Assembly: GCA_003669575.1 (NCBI GenBank)
Contig: QWOR01000180.1
Coordinates: 1 to 7,312, forward strand
DNA: 7,312 nucleotides
Source of the DNA: Planctomycetota bacterium
GTDB taxonomy: Bacteria; Planctomycetota; Planctomycetia; Planctomycetales; Planctomycetaceae
Reading direction: 5' to 3'
The notes under the pieces are model-generated. The model saw nothing but the letters and a program-made list of their open reading frames with translations. It ran no database searches and was not told the DNA's origin. How positions within the stretch are numbered: position 1 is the stretch's first letter; each line of letters starts with the position of its first letter. A program made the translations under genes and the position numbers. Positions 1 through 6,488 of this stretch are shown here, piece by piece.

Positions 1-1029
1 AATCACTCCGCCCCCTCCTATTACCAGAAGAGCAAGCCGGGGGAGGACGATGTCGAGCCCTCCTTGAAGAAATTTCTCGCGAAACAGTTTTCCTCTGTCG
101 CGATTGAAGCCCATCAGAATCTGGCACCGGCCAGGATAGGATTCGGCGCGGGTTCACTCATCGGGGCGACTCGTAATCGACAGCAGCGGAACGATCTGAT
201 CGATCCGCAGGTCGGCGTGCTCCGCGTGGAATCGACTGAGGGACGAAAGACCATCGCCACCCTCTTCAACTTTACTGGCCATCCGGTGATCATCGGTTCC
301 ACGAACATGTTCCTGTCGGGGGAATATCCCGGCGCGGCGTCCCGGGCTGTGGAGAACCTTCTGGGGGGAGTCGCCATTTTCACACAGGGCGCTTGTGGGG
401 ACATCACTGTGAATCGCAGCGGTGATCCGTTCATGGAAATCGAACGGCTGGGACGGACTGTGGCGGGCGAAGTGATCAAGGTGAGCGGGCTGATCCAGTG
501 TACCGATGACGTCTCCTTGAAATTCGCGTCGCAGACTTTGAAACTCCCCGCCCGATCCATGCCCGATCTTGATGCGGCGAAGCAGGCCCTGGCACAGGGG
601 CAGGCCGCACTCGATGCAGCCAAGGCCAAACCGGCACCGACTGCTGTTGTCCAGACCCTGGATGACAAGCTCCGAGTGCTGTCGATGGCTGTGATGCGTG
701 CCGAGGCGATCGCAGCTGATCCCACAAAGAAAGAAACCGAACTGACAGCTGAGGTTCAGGTTCTGCAGGTCGGTTCCGTCATCTATGCGGCGATCCCCGG
801 AGAAATCTTTGTCGAATATGCCCTGGAACTCCGCCAGCGTGTAAAGCAGGACACCGGGCACTCCTTCTGCCTCATCGGCTATGCGAATGGCTACCTCGGT
901 TACATTGTCACGCCGAGAGCCATGGAGACCGGCGGCTACGAAGCCTCTGTCACACGCCTGCAACCACTCGGCGGACGCTCACTGACCGAAGCTGTAATGG
1001 AACTCGTCCAGCAATTAGATCTCAACTGA
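1..1029 (+). CDS. Neutral/alkaline ceramidase-like secreted hydrolase, 3' part (5' end outside window)
   Basis: The frame is open from base 1, so 342 residues of a longer protein are seen. A TTG at 64 is an internal codon, because the 21 codons before it already carry family sequence (NHSAPS, residues 2-6). Known family members (neutral ceramidases, PF04734) are zinc amidases that split ceramide into sphingosine and fatty acid, usually outside the cytoplasm. Matching motifs, in order, are the HSAP zinc-ligand region, TRNR (57-60), FTGHPV with a second His at 94, SGEYPG, QGACGDITVN (129-138), PGEIFVEY with Glu 268, and YANGYLGYIVTP (294-304). An Ala-rich, probably helical stretch (about 190-240) sits between the GD and PGE motifs. 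The nucleophile Ser of the Pseudomonas ceramidase lies in a GDVSPN motif, and here the aligned residue appears to be Thr. No C-terminal beta domain follows. Many bacterial homologues of this single-domain kind have no tested substrate, so ceramide hydrolysis is unproven. Family call is firm; substrate is not. Confidence 0.85.
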   Translation, partial: NHSAPSYYQKSKPGEDDVEPSLKKFLAKQFSSVAIEAHQNLAPARIGFGAGSLIGATRNRQQRNDLIDPQVGVLRVESTEGRKTIATLFNFTGHPVIIGSTNMFLSGEYPGAASRAVENLLGGVAIFTQGACGDITVNRSGDPFMEIERLGRTVAGEVIKVSGLIQCTDDVSLKFASQTLKLPARSMPDLDAAKQALAQGQAALDAAKAKPAPTAVVQTLDDKLRVLSMAVMRAEAIAADPTKKETELTAEVQVLQVGSVIYAAIPGEIFVEYALELRQRVKQDTGHSFCLIGYANGYLGYIVTPRAMETGGYEASVTRLQPLGGRSLTEAVMELVQQLDLN

Positions 1030-1040
1030 CACGACGAGAG

Positions 1041-1102
1041 CGGTTGAGACCCGGTTGAGCGGCCTTCACTTTACCGGGGGTGGGATGGCCCAGACGCTCA
1101 AC
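1041..1102. repeat. Short direct and inverted repeats in the convergent spacer
   Basis: Just after the ceramidase-like stop codon, CGGTTGAG occurs twice (1041-1048 and 1052-1059, 3 bases apart). GTTGAGCG (1054-1061) is matched by its reverse complement CGCTCAAC (1095-1102). The arms could pair around a loop of about 33 bases, with GGCC/GGCC possibly extending the stem inside. No T-run follows. Its role is unknown; it may help end transcription or be a remnant of a dispersed repeat. Confidence 0.3.
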
Positions 1103-1178
1103 GCGGAGTCTGGGTGTCGCAGGAACAAGACGATTTTGCTTGATGAAGGTCTGTTCCGTGTGTCCCTTATTGCTCTGA

Positions 1179-1208
1179 ACCCGTTCGGGTAGGTTAGTGG
1201 CGTGCCAC
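1179..1208. terminator. Two adjacent small hairpins between convergent genes, possible bidirectional terminator
   Basis: ACCCGTTCGGGT (1179-1190) folds as a tight GC-rich stem, and GTGGCGTGCCAC (1197-1208) forms a second one six bases later. They lie about 150 bases past the ceramidase-like stop and about 20 bases past the stop of the leftward oxidoreductase gene. That is where a shared terminator would be expected. Neither hairpin is followed by a convincing T-run on either strand, so a canonical Rho-independent terminator is not shown. The same hairpins could belong to a dispersed intergenic repeat. Confidence 0.35.
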
Positions 1209-1228
1209 CCTCTGCTCGCTTTCACATC

Positions 1229-2482
1229 TCAAAACCGTCCCGCGCGGAAGGGGGTGGGGTCGATGTGGGGCTTAGAGCCGGTCATGAGTTCGGACAGGAG
1301 TTTGCCGGTGCCGGGGGCTTGGGACACGCCGAGCATGCTGTGGCCAGCGGCGACGTAGGTGTTTGAGTAGCGGGGGACGCGGTCGATGATCGGCTTGCCG
1401 TCGCAGCTCATCGGTCGCCAGCCGAACCACTCCTCTTCGACTGGCTCGGCAAACGGATCGATCAGGTACTCACTGGCCCCGCGACGCAGCAGGCCGAGCC
1501 GCTGGCGGTTCAGCGTGCTGTCGTAGCCCGCGAACTCCATCGTCGAGCCGATGCGGTAGCCGGTCTCAAACGGCGTGATCGCGACGTGGTACTCCTCCAG
1601 GATCATCCCATGCTTCGGGCACAGCTTCGGCCGGGGCATCGTGATCGAGTACCCTTTGCCAGGCTGGATGGGCGGCTCGTAACCGAGAGCTTTGCCAATC
1701 AGCGGCGTCCATGACCCGGCAGCCAGAACGAACTGGTCAGCGGTGTGGTCGCCAGCTGGGGTGCGGGCGGCTTTGGTCTGGCCATCTTCGTGGATGAAGT
1801 CGGTGACTTCGGTGTTCTCGTGGATCTGCACGCCGAGTTCGAGCAGCTTACGCTTCCAGGCCGCCATCAGGGCACTGGGGCGCAGGTGGCTGTCGATCTG
1901 GTACTTGAAGGCTCCGGCCAGACCTTCCTTGAGAGTCGGCTCGACCTCGACGAGTTGTTTGCCGTTGAGCGGGGTGGCAGGGACGCCGAAATCTTTGGTT
2001 AGCAGGTCGTTGGTCAACGCGTACTCGTCATACATCTTCTGCGTGGCGAAGACGAACAGCATCCCCGTCGTGTCCCATTCCGCATTCGTCAGCTCGGACG
2101 ATTCGAACAGGCGGTGATACTCACTGCTCGACGACTGGAGTATGGCGTTGAGTGCCCGACCCGTGGCGAGCATGTCGGCTTCATTGCAGTATCGGGCGAA
2201 CTTCAGCAGCCACGCCCAGAGTTTGAAGTCGACACGCGGGCGCAGGTAGAACGCCGAGTTGTTGTCGAACATCGACTTGAGCGTTTTGGTGATCGCACCC
2301 GGCTTGCAGAGCGGCAGCACATGGCTCGGGCTGATGTAGCCACAGTTGCCGTGCGAGCAGCCTTTGCCGAACAGACCTTTGTCGAGGATCGTGACCTCTT
2401 TACCCGCCTTGCGCAAGTAATATGCACTGGCTGCCCCGACGACACCACCGCCGACGATCACGACCCGCTGACCAGAACTCAT
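1229..2482 (-). CDS. DadA-like FAD-dependent D-amino-acid dehydrogenase/oxidoreductase
   Basis: This 417-residue protein belongs to the DAO superfamily (PF01266). DadA-type members oxidise D-amino acids to 2-oxo acids and ammonia, passing electrons to the respiratory chain at the inner face of the membrane. The N-terminus has the Rossmann dinucleotide motif GGGVVG (11-16), and the strand after it ends in an acidic residue (D34) that would hold the adenosine ribose of FAD. GNCGYISPS (45-53) resembles the ANAGQISPG region of DadA. PGKGYSI (274-280), YHVAITPFE (298-306), GWRPMSCDGKPIID (354-367) and the final GHSMLGVSQAPGTGK (380-394) match conserved DadA blocks. Length is close to the roughly 430 residues usual for DadA. 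The ATG at 2480-2482 puts the FAD motif at the expected distance; no clear ribosome-binding site precedes it. No racemase or transporter is adjacent, so the substrate (D-alanine, hydroxyproline or other) is open. It is convergent with the ceramidase-like gene and divergent from the phosphatase gene. Confidence 0.88.
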   Translation of the reverse strand: MSSGQRVVIVGGGVVGAASAYYLRKAGKEVTILDKGLFGKGCSHGNCGYISPSHVLPLCKPGAITKTLKSMFDNNSAFYLRPRVDFKLWAWLLKFARYCNEADMLATGRALNAILQSSSSEYHRLFESSELTNAEWDTTGMLFVFATQKMYDEYALTNDLLTKDFGVPATPLNGKQLVEVEPTLKEGLAGAFKYQIDSHLRPSALMAAWKRKLLELGVQIHENTEVTDFIHEDGQTKAARTPAGDHTADQFVLAAGSWTPLIGKALGYEPPIQPGKGYSITMPRPKLCPKHGMILEEYHVAITPFETGYRIGSTMEFAGYDSTLNRQRLGLLRRGASEYLIDPFAEPVEEEWFGWRPMSCDGKPIIDRVPRYSNTYVAAGHSMLGVSQAPGTGKLLSELMTGSKPHIDPTPFRAGRF

Positions 2483-2534
2483 GCTTGTTTGCCCGTCTCA
2501 ACAGATGTCCGCCAACCCCCAGCTGCAAGTCGCC

Positions 2535-2554
2535 GCAATTGGGAACGGCAATTG
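2535..2554. promoter_or_regulatory. Direct repeat of GCAATTG, possible operator
   Basis: GCAATTG occurs at 2535-2541 and again at 2548-2554, a 13-base period. Each copy contains the palindrome CAATTG. The pair lies 53-72 bases upstream of the oxidoreductase start codon in an otherwise GC-rich spacer. Paired sites at near-helical spacing in a divergent promoter region suggest a regulator-binding site, but no regulator gene is nearby and chance cannot be excluded. Confidence 0.25.
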
Positions 2555-2576
2555 ACTCGATCATAGAACAGGCAGC

Positions 2577-2629
2577 GGGGAGAGACGAGGGAAGAGGAAG
2601 GATGAGAGAGGAGTGACGAGAGGAGTGAG
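2577..2629. repeat. Purine-rich low-complexity tract with a 12-bp tandem duplication
   Basis: Forty-eight of 53 bases are purines. Within it GAGAGGAGTGA occurs twice in tandem (2606-2616 and 2618-2628), giving a 12-base period. The word GAGACGAGGG (2582-2591) reappears as its reverse complement at 6562-6571, inside the start of the last gene. The two stretches may belong to one class of low-complexity element in this genome. Confidence 0.4.
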
Positions 2630-2769
2630 CCAAGGGGTGTCTGTTTGTTTGGGGCGATTTCGGGGAGATTTGAATTTCGTTGAAACGGCGGGCGGGAAGG
2701 TTTTCGTTCCTGGCGAGATTGGCAATACTGGAATGCGGTCGACTTGTTTCCTCAATTGAAGATGCACGC

Positions 2770-4419
2770 ATGAAACGCATTGGCTTGTTCGGTCTGTTCG
2801 CACTCCTGTCGGGGCTATCCACATTCGGAGTGGCAGGGGACTACATCCGGGATCTGCAGACCAATGCGGTGGAGTCGGGGAAGGCGGAGTTTGGCCACTG
2901 GGGCGTTGATCCCAAGAATTATCTGGAGTGGGGGACTCATTCGAACCGTCTGATTCCGGTGTATGCATTTGGCACACTGGGAGGCGGATCGGGCGTCGAT
3001 CTGCTGAGCTACAGCGGTGAATCCAGTCCTTATCGTGACGCCGACAAGGTCCAGCGTCTGTATGGCTATTTGCCCGAGGGGACTGTTGATCCGACCGCTG
3101 ACTGGATGGACCAGACGAACATTTACGACATTCAAAAGGCCGCGCTGCTGGCTGGGCGTAAGCAGATTATTCTGGTCGTGTTCGACGGGATGGACTGGCA
3201 GACGACTCGTGCCGCGTCGATCTATCAGCGTCGCAAGATCGAGTACACGGAAGGTCGCGGAACGGGGTTGCATTTCCAGGACTACACCGCGGGCGGGAAA
3301 ACCCAATTCAGCTACATGGTGACCAGTCCGCACAATGAGGGGACCGAAACCGATGTCGATACCCAGGCCGTCAAGAACCCCGGTGGAAACCTTCGCGGCG
3401 GCTATGCACCCGCGCTGGCGGGACGATTTCCGTGGTCCATTCCCCCCAATAATGATTACGGGACATCGCGGAACAAGGACGCCCCTCCCGTGCATGCCTA
3501 TACCGATTCGTCGAGCTCGGCCAGCAGCATGACCACCGGCCAGAAGATCTACAACAACAGCGTCAACGTTGACCCCACCGGAACCCCCATCAAGACGATT
3601 GCTCAAGAGGCTCAGGAAAGGGGTTATATGGTCGGGGTAGTGACCAGCGTCCCGATCAGTCATGCGACGCCAGCATGTGCTTACGCTCATAACGTGCATC
3701 GAGACGATTATCAGGACCTGACGCGTGATTTGCTCGGTTTGAAATCGATCAGCCACTCGCAAACGTCATTGCCCGGTGTCGACGTGCTGATTGGCGCTGG
3801 CTTCGGCGAGTCTCGCAAGAAAGATCCCAAGAAGGACGCACAGGGAGTGAACTTCGTGGAAGGGAATCGCTACCTGGCCGATCCGGATCTGGCAGCTGTG
3901 GATGTGAAGAATGGTGGTAAGTATCGCGTTGCCCTGCGAACCGCAGGCAAGAAGGGGGGCGAATACATCCAGGAGCAAGCGGAATGCGCAGCTCAGAATC
4001 ACGAACGATTCCTGGGTTACTTCGGCGGACCGCATGGTCACTTGCCCTTCCGGACTGCGGATGGCGACTACGCCCCGTCCGTGGGCCGTAGTAAAAAGGC
4101 CGAAATCCTGACTCCGGAAGATGTGAGCGAGAATCCGACTCTCGCTGAGATGACCACTGCTGCGTTGACCGTGTTGCAAAAGCGGGACAAGGGGTTCTGG
4201 CTGATGGTCGAAGCAGGAGATGTCGACTGGGCGAACCACGACAACAATATCGACACCTCGATCGGAGCCGTGATCAGCGGCGACAAGGCGGTGAAGGTCA
4301 TCACCGACTGGGTGGAGAAGAACAGCAGCTGGGACGAGACCGTCCTGATTGTCACTGCTGACCACGGGCATTATCTGGTGCTGGAGCAGCCCGAGCTGTT
4401 GATTCCCCCCGCCGAGTAG
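2770..4419 (+). CDS. Exported alkaline phosphatase (PhoA superfamily), short C-terminus
   Basis: This 549-residue protein should hydrolyse phosphate monoesters outside the cytoplasm using two zinc ions and one magnesium ion (PF00245 family). I chose the ATG at 2770 because it begins a clean signal peptide (KR, then a hydrophobic stretch to about residue 22, ending VAG). A weak GAAG lies 8 bases upstream. An in-frame TTG at 2680 would bury that signal. Family motifs are VVFDGMD with metal-binding D139, TDSSSSAS (245-252) with the phosphate-accepting Ser 247 directly after Asp, SHATPACAYAH (297-307), VEAGDVDWANHD (480-491) with E481, D486 and H490, and VTADHGH (528-534) with D531 and H532. About 60 residues between the signal and the first metal motif (roughly 24-130) do not correspond to E. 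coli PhoA. The protein stops 17 residues after DH, so the third zinc-ligand His (His412 in E. coli) is not seen. This may be a subfamily trait or a truncation. The next gene is 272 bases downstream on the same strand. Confidence 0.9.
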   Translation: MKRIGLFGLFALLSGLSTFGVAGDYIRDLQTNAVESGKAEFGHWGVDPKNYLEWGTHSNRLIPVYAFGTLGGGSGVDLLSYSGESSPYRDADKVQRLYGYLPEGTVDPTADWMDQTNIYDIQKAALLAGRKQIILVVFDGMDWQTTRAASIYQRRKIEYTEGRGTGLHFQDYTAGGKTQFSYMVTSPHNEGTETDVDTQAVKNPGGNLRGGYAPALAGRFPWSIPPNNDYGTSRNKDAPPVHAYTDSSSSASSMTTGQKIYNNSVNVDPTGTPIKTIAQEAQERGYMVGVVTSVPISHATPACAYAHNVHRDDYQDLTRDLLGLKSISHSQTSLPGVDVLIGAGFGESRKKDPKKDAQGVNFVEGNRYLADPDLAAVDVKNGGKYRVALRTAGKKGGEYIQEQAECAAQNHERFLGYFGGPHGHLPFRTADGDYAPSVGRSKKAEILTPEDVSENPTLAEMTTAALTVLQKRDKGFWLMVEAGDVDWANHDNNIDTSIGAVISGDKAVKVITDWVEKNSSWDETVLIVTADHGHYLVLEQPELLIPPAE

Positions 4420-4445
4420 TTGACCCGTGAGCGGTTAGTTGGCGC

Positions 4446-4457
4446 CACAGTACTGTG
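4446..4457. promoter_or_regulatory. Perfect 12-bp palindrome CACAGTACTGTG
   Basis: The palindrome starts 27 bases after the phosphatase stop codon and abuts a second small palindrome, GGCGCC (4441-4446). With no loop it is poor as an RNA hairpin but typical in form for a dimeric regulator site. It lies about 235 bases upstream of the protease start. Function is unknown. Confidence 0.3.
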
Positions 4458-4472
4458 ATTCAAGTTTGCGTC

Positions 4473-4498
4473 CCAGGCATCTGCGAGGAGATGTCTGG
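4473..4498 (+). terminator. Strong hairpin downstream of the phosphatase gene, possible terminator
   Basis: CCAGGCATCT (4473-4482) pairs over ten base pairs, one of them G-U, with AGATGTCTGG (4489-4498) around the loop GCGAGG. It is the best stem-loop in the window and lies 54 bases past the phosphatase stop. No T-run follows, so it may stabilise or end the phosphatase mRNA, or act in the 5' leader of the protease operon. Confidence 0.4.
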
Positions 4499-4541
4499 AT
4501 GGAAGTTCTTGACGCATACCGGATGAGGTTCTGGCGACGAT

Positions 4542-4571
4542 TGGGTGGTGCCCACGGGGCAGTGGCCTGCC
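4542..4571. repeat. Two small GC-rich hairpins in the phosphatase-protease spacer
   Basis: TGGGT/GCCCA (4542-4554, loop GGT) and GGCAG/CTGCC (4558-4571, loop TGGC) stand side by side. The layout, two short GC stems a few bases apart with GGGTGG-type wording, resembles the pair at 1179-1208 read on the other strand. The rest of this spacer shows no gene I can support; the short open frames in it lack any recognisable sequence. Confidence 0.25.
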
Positions 4572-4691
4572 GAGCTTTGATGGGATGTGTCAGGAGAATC
4601 TTCAATTCCCTCCCGAAGACCAGTCGCGAGAATTGGTTCGAGTGCCTACGATGAGAGGGCACTCGGATGGATTCGAAGCTTCTTGCTCTCG

Positions 4692-6488
4692 ATGGGGAGT
4701 ATCTCGGTGATCGAAGGAATTTATGGCCAGCTGCGGATCGAGGGAGCTGGTCCGCTTCGTCGACGAGAGCGTCGTTTGCCTGGGACGCTGATCTCAGCCT
4801 GGCTGTGGTTATTGATTGCGAACGGTTTTTTCGCATCGCTGCGGGCGGCAGATATCCCCCCCGAGGTGATTGCCGCGCAGCAGGCCCGCGTCTCCACGAT
4901 TCAAAAGGTCATGCCCGCCGTCGTGGCGATATTTGACAATGCCGGTAAAGGCGGCGGCTCGGGGGTGCTGATTTCGGCGGATGGCTTTACGGTGACCAAC
5001 TTCCACGTCGTGGAGGGAATGGGACCGTTCATGAAGTGCGGGCTCAGCGACGGGAAGCTGTATGACGCAGTCCTGGTCGGAATTGACCCGACGGGTGACG
5101 TGGCCATGATTCAAATGCTCGGTAGAACCGACTTTCCTGTGGCCGAGGTCGGCGACAGTGATCAGGTGCGAGTCGGGGACTGGTGCTTTGCGATGGGGAA
5201 TCCATTCCTGCTCGCGACTGACTACCAGCCGACGGTGACCTATGGAGTGGTGGCGGGAACGCATCGGTACCAGTTTCCCGCAGGGACCTTCCTGGAATAC
5301 ACCGACTGTCTGCAGGTGGATGCGTCAATCAATCCGGGAAATTCGGGAGGGCCACTCTTCAACGAGCGGGGCCAACTGATCGGGATCAACGGACGCATCT
5401 CGGTCGAGAAACGCGGACGCGTGAACATCGGGGCAGGGTATGCGATTTCGATCAATCAGGTGATGAACTTCCGCGAGCATCTGCAAAGCGGGCGAGTCGT
5501 CGACCATGCAACGCTCGGGGCGACGGTCACGACCGATTCGGAAGGGCGGGTGGTCATCAGTGAGATTCTGGAGCAGTCTGAAGCATATCGGCGGGGCTTA
5601 CGCTCAGGGGATGAACTGGTCGAGTTCGCCGGACGTCCGATTCGCAGCGTCAATCAGTTCAAGAACATCCTCGGTGTTTACCCAAATGGCTGGAAGCTGC
5701 CGCTGACGTATCGGCATGAGGGAGAGCAGAGAACGGTGATTGTCCGGTTGCGGACGTTGCACCGCGCTGCAGAGTTGGCACCAGACGGAGAAGAGGGGCC
5801 GCCGGGGCAGCCACCTCCCGGGCACCCATTCCCCGGCCTGGAAGAACTCGGACAAAAGCTCGTGAATCCGCATGCCGGCCTGTACGTAGAGAAGTCGGGG
5901 TACGCGAATTACCACTTCAATCAACTGGCTGTCGAGCACGCGATCGAATCGATGATTCCATGGGGCGATTTCTCGAAGGCCTCCGGTCCGTGGACCCTTA
6001 ACCTCAAAAATGCGAAGGGGAAATCCCTCGTCGTCAAGCTGACGGATACGACAGTTGCCGTGAAGGTGGGCGATACCCCTTACATCCAGGAACTCTCTGA
6101 ACCATTCGCCGACAAGCCGCCGGGGAGCGGAGGGCTGTTAATCGCGTTCGACCACCTGAGACGGATGCTGATCAATCCGAAACAGCGCTTCACGGAGTTC
6201 TACTATGTCGGGGCCGAACCTCTCGATGGGACCGGGCCCAAGGTCGATGTGCTGGTCTCGATGCAGGGCACATCGGTGAGCCGCTGGTACTTTCAGCGGA
6301 ATCCGGTTGCTCTGGTCGGCTGGGACACGGGGATCGAAGAAGACTCCGACGAGTGCGAAATCCGCTTTACAGAGCTGGGTGACTTTGAAGGTCATCAGCT
6401 GCCGAAGAAGCTCACGATTCGCCGGGCGGACACCTTGTTCGGCGAGTATGAACTCGAATCGGCCACGTTGCAGGGAGCGAAACCATGA
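4692..6488 (+). CDS. HtrA/DegP-like S1C serine protease with one PDZ domain and an extra C-terminal domain
   Basis: This protein is an exported trypsin-fold protease of the kind that degrades or refolds damaged envelope proteins. With the ATG at 4692 it has 598 residues. The frame opens earlier (GTG 4587) and a TTG at 4776 would give a shorter signal peptide, so the start is uncertain. The signal peptide is visible: Arg-rich LRRRERR (22-28), hydrophobic AWLWLLIANGFF, then SLRA|AD near residue 52. The protease domain spans about 70-260 with GGGSGVLIS, TNFHVVEG (His 105), PTGDVAMIQ (Asp 136) and NPGNSGGPL (Ser 218), so the triad is intact. One PDZ domain follows (about 270-355, including LRSGDELVEFAGRPI). 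After a Pro-rich linker (364-382) comes a C-terminal domain of about 210 residues that I do not recognise firmly. Its alternating strands near 520-598 loosely recall lipoprotein-sorting beta folds. Classical DegP has two PDZ domains and no such tail. Its stop codon overlaps the next start (ATGA). Confidence 0.9.
   Translation: MGSISVIEGIYGQLRIEGAGPLRRRERRLPGTLISAWLWLLIANGFFASLRAADIPPEVIAAQQARVSTIQKVMPAVVAIFDNAGKGGGSGVLISADGFTVTNFHVVEGMGPFMKCGLSDGKLYDAVLVGIDPTGDVAMIQMLGRTDFPVAEVGDSDQVRVGDWCFAMGNPFLLATDYQPTVTYGVVAGTHRYQFPAGTFLEYTDCLQVDASINPGNSGGPLFNERGQLIGINGRISVEKRGRVNIGAGYAISINQVMNFREHLQSGRVVDHATLGATVTTDSEGRVVISEILEQSEAYRRGLRSGDELVEFAGRPIRSVNQFKNILGVYPNGWKLPLTYRHEGEQRTVIVRLRTLHRAAELAPDGEEGPPGQPPPGHPFPGLEELGQKLVNPHAGLYVEKSGYANYHFNQLAVEHAIESMIPWGDFSKASGPWTLNLKNAKGKSLVVKLTDTTVAVKVGDTPYIQELSEPFADKPPGSGGLLIAFDHLRRMLINPKQRFTEFYYVGAEPLDGTGPKVDVLVSMQGTSVSRWYFQRNPVALVGWDTGIEEDSDECEIRFTELGDFEGHQLPKKLTIRRADTLFGEYELESATLQGAKP

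Larger units (their letters stand above)
2483..2769. promoter_or_regulatory. Divergent intergenic region between the oxidoreductase and phosphatase genes
   Basis: This 287-bp stretch must hold the start signals for both flanking genes. I see no convincing sigma-70 -35/-10 pair on either strand and no known riboswitch or sRNA. It contains a repeated GCAATTG site near the oxidoreductase side and a purine-rich tract, both listed separately. The phosphatase reading frame extends upstream to a TTG at 2680, but those 30 codons look non-coding and precede a good signal peptide. Confidence 0.35.

Noticed and set aside
154..963. Long minus-strand open frame of 269 codons antisense to the ceramidase-like gene
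   Set aside because: No recognisable motifs; it is a codon-bias shadow of a well-supported gene on the other strand.
64..1029. TTG at 64 as the start of a complete ceramidase-like gene
   Set aside because: The same frame is open to base 1 and encodes family sequence (HSAPS) before it, so the gene is cut by the window edge.
1022..1225. Minus-strand 67-codon open frame in the convergent spacer as a small gene
   Set aside because: Basic, low-information sequence with no domain or signal; it covers hairpins and repeats and more likely reflects a non-coding element.
2680..2769. TTG at 2680 as the phosphatase start
   Set aside because: It would put 30 unrelated residues before an obvious signal peptide that begins at ATG 2770.
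2815..4371. Two long minus-strand frames opposite the phosphatase (315 and 201 codons)
   Set aside because: Both mirror the strongly supported phosphatase coding sequence and show no family motifs of their own.
4439..4654. 71-codon plus-strand frame in the phosphatase-protease spacer
   Set aside because: It has no recognisable sequence, no convincing ribosome-binding site, and overlaps the hairpins.
4435..4836. 133-codon minus-strand frame overlapping the protease start
   Set aside because: Arg/Ser-rich shadow-type composition with no motifs; it overlaps the protease signal-peptide coding region.
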